Assembly: GCF_900215605.1 (NCBI RefSeq)
Contig: NZ_OBEL01000010.1
Span: forward strand, 1-64,000
Reading direction: 5' to 3'
DNA: 64,000 nt
Source: Cohaesibacter gelatinilyticus
Lineage (GTDB): Bacteria > Pseudomonadota > Alphaproteobacteria > Rhizobiales > Cohaesibacteraceae
Position numbers and translations under genes: made by a program. Position 1 is the stretch's first letter; each line of letters begins with the position of its first letter. Of this stretch, positions 1 through 9,231 are shown piece after piece. The notes beneath the pieces were generated by a model. It did not search any database and was not told the DNA's origin. It saw only the letters and a program-made list of their open reading frames with translations.

Positions 1-330
1 GGAAATCAAAAGAGCCTCGTGGGACTGATAAGTTTGTCTGGCCTCGCGCTATCGCTTGCAACGCAAGACGGGGCAGAGCTTCAGCCACGATCCCATCCAA
101 AACTCCGCCAACAAGAGAGAGCAAAACTAGGGAAATAATGAGATGGTTTAGGCTTTTTTCTTCCCCATGCGACCGAAGTTGAAGAAAAAATCCTTGGCTA
201 TCTGGCGCTGGGCCTGATAGACCCGGCACGGAGGATTGTCACAAGGATTGGTCTGCCTTAATTTGCATGCGCATAAGGGCGAAAAGACACCTTGAGACCC
301 GGATTTTAGGGATTGCTGAAAGGTAAGGAA
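1..330. other. Left-edge gap before icd; possible partial minus-strand frame
   Basis: No complete gene is visible upstream of icd. A minus-strand frame is open from a possible GTG at 229 to the window edge. It would encode a short hydrophobic stretch (NHLIISLVLLSLVGGVLDGI) and could be the N-terminus of a gene truncated by the window. Two plus-strand frames are also open here for 130-180 bases, so an open frame means little in this stretch. I do not recognise a product. Confidence 0.2.
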
Positions 331-2544
<2,214 letters not shown>

Positions 2545-2572
2545 GCTGCCCTAGGATTAAGCGAATAGAATG

Positions 2573-2604
2573 AAAAGGCGCCTGATTTGTTCGGGTGCCT
2601 TTTT
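2573..2604 (+). terminator. Intrinsic terminator after icd
   Basis: The arms AAAAGGCGCCTGA and TCGGGTGCCTTTT pair with G-T wobbles around a short loop, followed by a T run. The element lies about 30 bases after the icd stop. Confidence 0.8.
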
Positions 2605-2671
2605 CTATGTCTGGATTAGGTCACTGCTTCTGGTGAATGTTTATGGCTCGCGAAAATCAGCGTGATATTAG

Positions 2672-3151
2672 TTATTTTTCACGCGCATCCGTGATCCTCT
2701 CCGGAGCATCTTCTTCCAGATAGCGCGGGCCCGGACCGTTCTGGGCAATTTGATCGTCCGGATTGATCAACTGGCAGGTATCCAGTGACAGGCAACCACA
2801 GCCAATACATGTTCCCATATTGCTACGAAGTCGTTGCAGGCGGGCAATGCGATCATCCAGTTCTGCGGCCCAATGACTGGAGAGCTTCTCCCAGTCTTTC
2901 CGTGTAACCTTGCTGTCGTCTGGCAAGGTCGCCAGAGCATTGGCGATATCTCTTAGTGGCACGCCCGCTCGCTGAGCAACCTGAATTACGGCGAGACGTC
3001 GCAGAACTGCTGCGCTATAGCGACGATGATTGGCACTGGTGCGCCAGGAATGAACAAGTCCTTTATTCTCATAAAAATGAATGGCAGAGACAGCTAGTCC
3101 ACTGCGCTCGGCCACCTGCCCGACACTGAGTCCTTTAGGAAAACGCACCAT
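2672..3151 (-). CDS. soxR: Redox-sensing MerR-family regulator SoxR
   Basis: This 159-residue protein has an N-terminal MerR winged helix (VGQVAERSGLAVSAIHFYENKGL, given here only as the region about residues 9-32), a dimerisation helix and the SoxR cysteine cluster CIGCGCLSLDTC. The four cysteines are at residues 115, 118, 120 and 126 and would ligate a [2Fe-2S] cluster. In the family, oxidation of the cluster by redox-cycling drugs or superoxide turns on target promoters. A SoxR box lies 23-40 bases upstream of the ATG, and a TATAAT facing soxR sits inside it, so autoregulation is likely. No soxS-type gene is adjacent. Confidence 0.93.
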   Translation of the reverse strand: MVRFPKGLSVGQVAERSGLAVSAIHFYENKGLVHSWRTSANHRRYSAAVLRRLAVIQVAQRAGVPLRDIANALATLPDDSKVTRKDWEKLSSHWAAELDDRIARLQRLRSNMGTCIGCGCLSLDTCQLINPDDQIAQNGPGPRYLEEDAPERITDAREK

Positions 3152-3169
3152 ATAATCAATCCTTGGCCT

Positions 3170-3200
3170 TTGACCTCAATTATACTTGAGGAAGTATCAA
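3170..3200 (+). promoter_or_regulatory. SoxR box within a 19-bp-spaced rightward promoter
   Basis: CCTCAATTATACTTGAGG at 3174-3191 carries the perfect inverted arms CCTCAA/TTGAGG of the SoxR box known from E. coli soxS. It lies between TTGACC (3170-3175) and TATCAA (3195-3200), exactly 19 bp apart. That over-long spacing is the hallmark of MerR-family activated promoters. This promoter reads rightward, away from soxR. On the other strand the box contains a TATAAT suited to soxR itself. Confidence 0.8.
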
Positions 3201-3212
3201 ACTAGCAGAACC

Positions 3213-3309
3213 ATGTTGAATTGTCTTGCAGCGATAGAAGGCGTTTTTGCATGAGCTTTATCCTGATCTTCTGATGTTCCTTTGCCGCTATTCATTCAAG
3301 ATGCTCTAA
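3213..3309 (+). other. Three overlapping micro-ORFs after the SoxR-type promoter
   Basis: The rightward transcript from the SoxR promoter would begin near 3207. It first meets ATG frames of 13, 7 and 11 codons at 3213-3254, 3251-3274 and 3274-3309. Each stop overlaps the next start (ATGA, then TGATG). The first would encode MLNCLAAIEGVFA. Ribosome-binding sites are weak and such short chains can arise by chance, so translation is only a possibility. Confidence 0.15.
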
Positions 3310-3740
3310 CAGCGGTGAGAATAAGTGAAGACCAGTTGGTCGGTGACATAGCGTCCGGTAGGGCGGCAATGTTTGAAGACTTGTCTTGTTCCACTCATGG
3401 TAACCTTGGTTTGGCTCCGCGCAACTGGGCCGGAAACATTATAGAGATTGGGCGCGTCCGGGCAGTGACGCGAAAATGTGCGTGCCGTCCCTGTATAGTA
3501 ATTGCCTCGCTTCTCGCCGTTGAATAGCAATGTGCCTGGGCTAACTGAAAGGCCAGCACGGGGGCGCTCATAAGAAAACCAGCGCTGACTTCCACGCGCT
3601 TGCAAACGCATCAAGGACCCATTGTGCCACCAGCAGCTATCGGCTGAGGCTTCAGTAGCCGTACCAAAACTCATCCCGATAAAGGTGAGAGTGCCAAGGA
3701 GCAAGGTGAGGGAAAGGGTGGAAGAAACAAGTTTGAACAT
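3306..3740 (-). CDS. Small secreted four-cysteine protein of unknown function
   Basis: From the ATG at 3740 the product has 144 residues. This start is preceded by GAGG at good spacing. A TTG at 3788 would add 16 residues. Residues 1-33 form a signal peptide ending ASA, and the mature part begins DSCWWHNGSLMRLQ. Cysteines at 36, 93, 125 and 144 suggest two disulfides in the periplasm. The mature part is rich in Trp, Arg and Tyr, with segments WFSYERPR and GTLLFNG. I recall similar hypothetical proteins in Rhizobiales but know no function. The SoxR-type promoter would transcribe antisense to its 3' end. Confidence 0.7.
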   Translation of the reverse strand: MFKLVSSTLSLTLLLGTLTFIGMSFGTATEASADSCWWHNGSLMRLQARGSQRWFSYERPRAGLSVSPGTLLFNGEKRGNYYTGTARTFSRHCPDAPNLYNVSGPVARSQTKVTMSGTRQVFKHCRPTGRYVTDQLVFTYSHRC

Positions 3741-3825
3741 AGCGGGCCTCGAAATCAGATAGAGATATAACCTAGATTGTGCGTTCAAAGATTATGACGT
3801 CGCGGATGTCTGACAGGTTCAAATG

Positions 3826-3855
3826 AAAAACCCCCGCCATTGGAAATGACGGGGG
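3826..3855 (-). terminator. Intrinsic terminator after pit
   Basis: Read leftward, CCCCCGTCAT pairs with ATGGCGGGGG (one mismatch) and is followed by TTTTT. It lies about 25 bases beyond the stop of the phosphate transporter. Confidence 0.8.
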
Positions 3856-3880
3856 TATAGGTTTTGGCTCTATTTTCTTA

Positions 3881-5455
3881 TTAGTGCGGCAACATCATTC
3901 CGCGAATGGCGAAATAAAAGAGTGCTGCCAGCATACCGGAAACAGGAACTGTGATGATCCAGGCGGATGCGATCTTCAAAAGAGAAGAACGCTTGACCAA
4001 CTGACGCTTCAGGGCTTTGCGCAACTGCTTGCGCTGAGCAGCGGTGATAACAGCTTCAGGGCCCATTTCGCGCAAAGCATCCAGCATGCGAGATTTGTCT
4101 TCTGGTGGAGCATTCTGGAAGTCACGCAGCACGATTTCAACTTGATCAAAATCGGCTGCACCTTCGTGCTTGGCCAAGACATTTTCCACGACAATGCTCA
4201 TGCGCTGTTCCAGAAATTCACGTAAGAAGCCAACACCGAAAACTGCTCCAAGAGCAACGTGAGTAGAGCTGATAGGCAGACCGAGTTGGCTGGCAATGAT
4301 CACTGTAATTGCAGCAGCCAAGGCAATGCAGAAGGCACGAGAGCGATCCAGTTCCGTGATTTCCGATCCTACGGTACGGATCAGTTTGGGACCAAATAGT
4401 GCAAGGCCAAAGGAAATGCCGATAGCACCAATCATCATGACCCAAAGAGGAATGGAAACTTTGGAACCACCATCACCTTGCGTCAGCACATCGACGATAC
4501 CAGCCAATGGGCCAACAGCATTGGCAACATCATTGGCACCATGAGCAAAGGACAGAAGCGCTGCTGCGAAAATCAGTGGAATTGTGAAAAGGTCGTTCAC
4601 GCTGCCACGATCCTGCTTCAGACGAGGGATCGCCTTGGCGATGATCGGCCGGACAAGTAGGTAGCAGAGGACTGCGGCAACAAAACCAGCTCCGAGTGCG
4701 GTCAGGAAGTCGATCTTGATGAGCTTCTTGATACCCTTCAACGCCAGATAGGTGGTGAAGGCCCAAGCCATGAGAGAAATCATGACCGGAACAACCTTTT
4801 GCGCTTCCTGCAATGAGTCTTTCTTGAAGAAGACCAGCTTTTTCAAGGTAAAAAGCGCAAGGGCCGCGATGATACCGCCTGTGACCGGGGAAATGACCCA
4901 GGAAGCGGCGATCTTGGACATGGAGCCCCAATTGACAATATCCCAACCTGCAGCGGCAATACCGGCCCCCATCACACCACCAACAATGGAATGAGTGGTG
5001 GATACCGGTGCGCCGAGCCACGTAGCAGCATTCAGCCAGATTGCAGCGCCGAGCAAAGCTCCCATCATCACCCAAACGAAAGTATCCGTATCGGACAATG
5101 TGGCAGGATCAATGATGCCTTTTTTGACAGTTTTGACGACATCACCACCAGCAATAATTGCACCACCTGCCTCAAATATGGCGGCAATGAAGATCGCCAG
5201 CGTTAGCGACATGGCAAAGGAACCAACGGCAGGCCCCACGTTATTGGCGACATCGTTGGCACCAATATTCAGAGCCATATAGGCACCGATTACGGCAGCG
5301 GCAATCAGCAGGAAGCTCTGCTCGACATGGGCAAATTGTGTGCCGGTATATACCATCACTGCAACGATGAACAAAATTGCGGTGCCCAAACGTCCTACTT
5401 CGGAACGACTGAGATCGGTTGCACTTTCGATTTTCAGGTAGTCTCTGACCTTCAT
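3881..5455 (-). CDS. pit: PiT-family inorganic phosphate transporter
   Basis: This 524-residue inner-membrane protein belongs to the PiT family, low-affinity carriers that import phosphate with a cation. The duplicated signature is plain: GANDVAN at residues 65-71 and again at 306-312, each inside hydrophobic segments. A cytoplasmic stretch at about 415-485 (FDQVEIVLRDFQNAPPEDKS) separates the last helices and is longer than in minimal family members. No Pho box is visible upstream, unlike at pstS, so it may act constitutively alongside the regulated Pst system at 34-39 kb. It is flanked by its own terminator and a long upstream gap. Confidence 0.92.
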   Translation of the reverse strand: MKVRDYLKIESATDLSRSEVGRLGTAILFIVAVMVYTGTQFAHVEQSFLLIAAAVIGAYMALNIGANDVANNVGPAVGSFAMSLTLAIFIAAIFEAGGAIIAGGDVVKTVKKGIIDPATLSDTDTFVWVMMGALLGAAIWLNAATWLGAPVSTTHSIVGGVMGAGIAAAGWDIVNWGSMSKIAASWVISPVTGGIIAALALFTLKKLVFFKKDSLQEAQKVVPVMISLMAWAFTTYLALKGIKKLIKIDFLTALGAGFVAAVLCYLLVRPIIAKAIPRLKQDRGSVNDLFTIPLIFAAALLSFAHGANDVANAVGPLAGIVDVLTQGDGGSKVSIPLWVMMIGAIGISFGLALFGPKLIRTVGSEITELDRSRAFCIALAAAITVIIASQLGLPISSTHVALGAVFGVGFLREFLEQRMSIVVENVLAKHEGAADFDQVEIVLRDFQNAPPEDKSRMLDALREMGPEAVITAAQRKQLRKALKRQLVKRSSLLKIASAWIITVPVSGMLAALFYFAIRGMMLPH

Positions 5456-5827
5456 AATCCCCCCTCACACCTCGCTATGGGTGCAAGCCTCATCCTTCCG
5501 GCGTCAAGTGGCCGAATTTCAGCGAAACGGCAGGTGAATCCTGCTCGGTTGGATCTAGTCAGTGTTTCATTTGAAAGTCATGAGCAAGATCAAATGAGCG
5601 TAAATGGTAGAAAAAATTGCAAAATTAGTTTCGTTTGGTCAATTTCGGAAAGTAATCGCCCATGAAAAGACGTACTCAGTGCTTTTTGCTGGGGATAGGG
5701 GGGAAAGTGTAAAAAAATACTGGACAGCACTGAGTGCGCAAAGCGCATAAACCAGCCGTTCAAAGGTGAATTTCCCTTCGAAAAGTGATTCTGTTTTGCT
5801 TTGTTGAGGCTTGTGAATTGACCGGGC
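5456..5827. other. Gap upstream of pit without a recognisable gene
   Basis: About 370 bases separate pit from the next gene's terminator. The longest frames show no family resemblance or ribosome-binding site. The stretch holds a 13-bp inverted repeat and a G-rich run (GGGGATAGGGGGG) in its loop, both described separately. It probably carries the pit promoter and leader. Confidence 0.5.
5671..5738. repeat. 13-bp inverted repeat in the pit upstream region
   Basis: CGTACTCAGTGCT at 5671-5683 and AGCACTGAGTGCG at 5726-5738 are reverse complements except for one G-T pair, around a 42-base loop. There is no T run on either strand, so this is not an ordinary terminator. Read leftward, the loop is pyrimidine-rich and would lie in a long pit leader. 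Confidence 0.6.
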
Positions 5828-5851
5828 AAAAGCAGGGGATAGTCCCCTGCT
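5828..5851 (-). terminator. Intrinsic terminator after the Tat-exported MBL protein
   Basis: Read leftward, AGCAGGGGA pairs perfectly with TCCCCTGCT around a three-base loop and is followed by TTTT. It lies just past the stop of the gene ending at 5863. Confidence 0.8.
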
Positions 5852-5862
5852 GATGAGTGCAT

Positions 5863-6801
5863 TTAGCCCATTAATTGATAGCTGGCTGGCACATAGCGAA
5901 AACCTTGATCCCGCGTCTCCACATATCCGACTGCCGGGAAGGGCATATGATAGCCAAGGATCGGAATGCGATCAGTTGCCACCATACCAAGCACCTTGCG
6001 ACGACTTTGTGCTGCCGCTGTCTTGTCCATATCAAATTTGACCTCCCAATCAGGATAGGCCAGTGACCAGACATAATGATTGGCAAGATCTGCCATCAAC
6101 AAAAGGCGCTGCCCTTCGCTTTCTATATGATAGGTCATATGTCCTGGAGTATGGCCGAATGCCGCCATGGCTGTAATGCCAGAAACGATGTCCGAGCCGT
6201 CTTTCACAAAACTTGTTTTCTCAGCCAATGGCCGCATATTCGAGTCGAACCTTTTGCTGGAACCTTTCGCCCAATGATCGAACTCCACCTGACCTGTCAA
6301 ATAGGCTACATTGCTGAAAGTGGGCGCGCCTTCATTCATCAGCCCCCCGATATGATCGCCATGCATATGTGTAATGACCACATGGGTGATGTCCGTTGGC
6401 GCATAACCAGCCTCAGACAGTGCTGCCGTGATACCGGCTGCATTCAGGCCGGTATCAAAGAGGATGATCGCCTCTCCGGTATCGACGACAGTTGGTGTGA
6501 AAAAGAATTGCGCGCTATTCGACGGTATGAAATTGGCGTCGCTGGCTGCTTTGAAATCTTCCGCTGATACATTCAGGCCGAATATTTTGTGCGGTTCAGG
6601 GCGAGGAATCGACCCGGCCAAAAGAGCTGTGACCTGAAATTTGCCAATCTTGAAGCCTCGTGCCTTCGCCATATGCAACATCGGGCGTTCCATCTTTCTC
6701 ATGGATTTGTCCTGAGCCAATGCGGCTTTGCCAAATGCCAATGATGTAGAGGCAAGAGCGCCGCCGATCAGAGCAGTGCGACGTGAGATGCTGTAGGTCA
6801 T
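5863..6801 (-). CDS. Tat-exported MBL-fold metallo-hydrolase
   Basis: From the ATG at 6801, preceded by GGAGGAGAAGGA, the product has 312 residues. The N-terminus MTYSISRRTALIGGALA is a twin-arginine signal (Arg 7-8) with a following AxA-like site near residue 29, so the folded enzyme probably reaches the periplasm. The metal motif HMHGDH at 145-150 and a later GHTPGH place it in the metallo-beta-lactamase superfamily, near the lactonase/glyoxalase II-like hydrolases. The substrate is unknown. A second MBL hydrolase at 26.2 kb shares THMHxDHIGGLM but lacks a clear Tat signal. It is monocistronic. Confidence 0.85.
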   Translation of the reverse strand: MTYSISRRTALIGGALASTSLAFGKAALAQDKSMRKMERPMLHMAKARGFKIGKFQVTALLAGSIPRPEPHKIFGLNVSAEDFKAASDANFIPSNSAQFFFTPTVVDTGEAIILFDTGLNAAGITAALSEAGYAPTDITHVVITHMHGDHIGGLMNEGAPTFSNVAYLTGQVEFDHWAKGSSKRFDSNMRPLAEKTSFVKDGSDIVSGITAMAAFGHTPGHMTYHIESEGQRLLLMADLANHYVWSLAYPDWEVKFDMDKTAAAQSRRKVLGMVATDRIPILGYHMPFPAVGYVETRDQGFRYVPASYQLMG

Positions 6802-6922
6802 GATCCTTCTCCTCCCAAAGAAGATATGTGTCACAGTCAATCTTGGGCGTCAGACTATCGACTGGATTGGCGAGAGGCAAAACAACAGCTTGTGATCGGT
6901 GTCATGGAGAAGAGAACGGGGA

Positions 6923-7426
6923 CTAAAGCGAACGCATCATCAGGATATCATCAACAGAGCGGCCATCGGACTCAATGACGCCATTGGAGAGGCGACCATA
7001 AATGGTAAATCCCTCGCGTTCATAAAACCGAATACCTGCTGGATTCTCGGCACTCACGGATAATTCCAACTGAGTAAGGCCGAGACCTCGTGCTTTTGCA
7101 ATGATTGTGTTCAGCAAAGTGCGAGCAAGGCCGGTCCCGCGTTGATCTGCTCGTAAATAGACCATCACAATGGAGCCACGGTGGCGCATCTTTTGGGGTT
7201 GCGCAGGTAATAGCCCAATCAGGCCAACAATTTCATCGTCAACAAAAGCCCCGTGAGCATGGCCATCAGTTAGCCTTTCAAGCCACGCATCGTCGTCTAA
7301 AGCGATCCAATCATCATAATGGCTGGCAAAGGCTTCAGGCTCCCTTTGAAGGGATTCCAGCCTTATGCATTTGAACGTTGCGAGGTCAGTCTTTATCAGC
7401 GCACGAACTTTGCCATTATTTGCCAT
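6923..7426 (-). CDS. GNAT-family N-acetyltransferase
   Basis: This 167-residue protein has the GNAT fold. The acetyl-CoA loop is seen as LRADQRGTGLARTLLN, followed by LELSVSAENPAGIRFYEREGFTIYG (only the region, about residues 118-142, matters here), the usual beta-5/C-terminal hallmark. It would transfer an acetyl group from acetyl-CoA to an unknown amine. It starts inside the end of nudC (11-base overlap), so the two are translationally coupled. The acceptor cannot be deduced. Confidence 0.85.
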   Translation of the reverse strand: MANNGKVRALIKTDLATFKCIRLESLQREPEAFASHYDDWIALDDDAWLERLTDGHAHGAFVDDEIVGLIGLLPAQPQKMRHRGSIVMVYLRADQRGTGLARTLLNTIIAKARGLGLTQLELSVSAENPAGIRFYEREGFTIYGRLSNGVIESDGRSVDDILMMRSL

Positions 7427-8393
7427 CGACCCATCCCTGAATCAGCCAAGATGCGATGGAAAAGCCGTGTGGGACATGTGGTAGCTCACTGTCCATATCA
7501 CGAGTAAGCATTTCGCGAACCTCTTCACGGGTAAACCAGCAAGCATCGGTCAGTTCGGTCTCGTCCAAGAAGATCTCGCTGCTCGTTGCCTCGGCATAGC
7601 AACCAAGCATCAATGAGGCCGGGAATGGCCAAGGTTGACTACCTGCATAGCGAACGGCCTTGATCTCGATACCAGCTTCCTCGAAAATCTCACGCCTGAC
7701 AGCTGCTTCAATGGTTTCCCCTTGCTCCATGAAACCTGCGAGGGTTGAATACATAGGCGCTTCAAAACGGGTGTGATGACCAAGCAAACAACGCTCGATG
7801 CCATTTTCATCTTTGTGAATGGCGAGCATGATCACCACTGGGTCCGTACGAGGGAAATGCATGGCCTCGCAGGAAGGGCAATCCCTGCGGGCACCGGCCA
7901 AACGGATCTCGGTCTTTTGGCCACATTTGGCACAGAATTGGTGATTTTCATGCCAATGCAGCAAGCTGCGCGCCTGAGCCAGAGCCCCTACCTGATCGGG
8001 CGGCAATACACCTTTGATGCCAACTGCGCGCAAGGACCAGAGCTCATACTCATCTCCTGCTTCCAGCTCGGCGGCAGCCTCATCGCTCAAGGGAAGAGCA
8101 AGGCGTGGAGCGTTTCGTTCGCCCGGATCGGTGCCAAGCAGGATGATCTTATCCATCTCGCCGCCCAATTCCTTGGCGCGCCGCTCGCATACCAATGCGT
8201 TCCAGCGCTCACCACGTTGGCTAAGTAAAACATTGTCGCCATGCATCAGGAAAAAACGGGACCCGGTTTGCACCATCATATCAGACAGGCTGTCTTCGGT
8301 GCGATGCTCGGTATCGCGATCCAGACGATTATGGACATAGCCGACATGATCCATGGGCATCATGGCATGTTGAACTGCGAAAAAATCAGACAT
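7416..8393 (-). CDS. nudC: NAD(+) diphosphatase / NAD-cap decapping enzyme NudC
   Basis: From the ATG at 8393 the product has 325 residues and hydrolyses NAD(H) to NMN(H) and AMP. Family members also remove NAD caps from RNA. A zinc ribbon is formed by Cys 154, 157, 172 and 175. The Nudix box spans about 220-242 (GFMEQGETIEAAVRREIFEE), and the NudC-specific SQPWPFP follows at 252-258. An upstream in-frame start at 8447 would add 18 residues with no family resemblance. It sits between a HIT protein and a GNAT gene, all leftward, and overlaps the latter. Confidence 0.93.
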   Translation of the reverse strand: MSDFFAVQHAMMPMDHVGYVHNRLDRDTEHRTEDSLSDMMVQTGSRFFLMHGDNVLLSQRGERWNALVCERRAKELGGEMDKIILLGTDPGERNAPRLALPLSDEAAAELEAGDEYELWSLRAVGIKGVLPPDQVGALAQARSLLHWHENHQFCAKCGQKTEIRLAGARRDCPSCEAMHFPRTDPVVIMLAIHKDENGIERCLLGHHTRFEAPMYSTLAGFMEQGETIEAAVRREIFEEAGIEIKAVRYAGSQPWPFPASLMLGCYAEATSSEIFLDETELTDACWFTREEVREMLTRDMDSELPHVPHGFSIASWLIQGWVDGK

Positions 8394-8462
8394 ACAGGTC
8401 GTCCTTAAAACTGATGATGGTTGCAAACCCGCAAACCTCAAACGCAAAATCGATACAAAGGT

Positions 8463-8870
8463 CTAACCAAGAGCGTTCTTGATTTTCTCAATCAACTCAT
8501 CGGCTTTGTCAGTTTCATAGTCTGCGGCAGGGTTCACTCCCCAGATCGGCCCAGGCCAGGCAGCGTCTGTCTCATATCGAGCGATGACATGAATATGAAG
8601 CTGACGCACCATATTGCCAAGAGCAGCAACATTTAGCTTGTCACACTGTGTGACCGATTGTAACGCTGTGGAAATGCGCGCAATTTCGTCGGTCAGGCGG
8701 TGCTGATCCTGTCCGCAAAGGTCAATCAGTTCCGCTATTCCTGCGACTTTCGGGATCATGATCAACCAAGGATAATTGGCGTCCTTCGCCAGACGGACGG
8801 TGCAAAGCTCCAACTCGCAGAGTGGGAAGGTATCGGCTTCAAGGCGGGTATCGAGTACAAAGTCGGACAT
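8463..8870 (-). CDS. HIT-family nucleotide-binding protein
   Basis: From the ATG at 8870 the product has 135 residues; a longer frame reaches 8921. The histidine-triad motif reads QLHIHVIAR, with the first His replaced by Gln as in one bacterial HIT branch, and is followed by WPGPIWG. HIT proteins hydrolyse or transfer nucleotidyl groups. The exact substrate is unknown. It lies 69 bases upstream of nudC in the same direction, so a nucleotide-salvage or NAD-related operon is plausible. The SRP RNA gene lies divergently behind it. Confidence 0.85.
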   Translation of the reverse strand: MSDFVLDTRLEADTFPLCELELCTVRLAKDANYPWLIMIPKVAGIAELIDLCGQDQHRLTDEIARISTALQSVTQCDKLNVAALGNMVRQLHIHVIARYETDAAWPGPIWGVNPAADYETDKADELIEKIKNALG

Positions 8871-8967
8871 ATTTTCGCAATCCTTGATATCAATGAGCAT
8901 AATTATGACGAAAAAGCACACAAGTGAATCACTTCTCCTCTTGCTTTAGCATCGACAAGATGACATA

Positions 8968-9073
8968 TGGAAGGCGGAAGGTTGGCAATGGACGTTCCCC
9001 TCGCCAACCGGGTCAGGTCCGGAAGGAAGCAGCCCTAACGAGTTAAAGAGCGGGTCATCTGTTCAGCCTTCCA
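8968..9073 (+). ncRNA. ffs: 4.5S signal recognition particle RNA
   Basis: The conserved SRP core reads GGTCAGGTCCGGAAGGAAGC, which contains the GGAA tetraloop, followed by AGCCC. The outer ends TGGAAGGC (8968-8975) and GCCTTCCA (9066-9073) pair to close a long hairpin of about 105 nt. This size fits small bacterial SRP RNA, which with Ffh targets nascent membrane proteins. Its position just before dnaX is common in alphaproteobacteria. The exact ends are approximate. Confidence 0.93.
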
Positions 9074-9231
9074 CTTATCTCCTCTTACAATTTGGTAATC
9101 TTTACAAGCCCCAGGCACATTGTCTTTGCATGGGTGTACTTGGCCCCTTGTTTGTGCCCGTGATAAAGTTGTACATCTTCTTGGTGGGAAAACTTTCCTG
9201 AGAGATTGGTAGAAGGCAAAGGGCGCAGCGA

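Noticed and set aside
3282-3527. 81-codon plus-strand frame opposite the secreted protein
   Set aside because: It begins at TTG without a ribosome-binding site and mirrors the coding frame on the other strand. It would be transcribed from the SoxR-type promoter but shows no sign of selection.
5590-5862. 90-codon minus-strand frame upstream of pit
   Set aside because: It has no family resemblance and overlaps the terminator and the inverted repeat.
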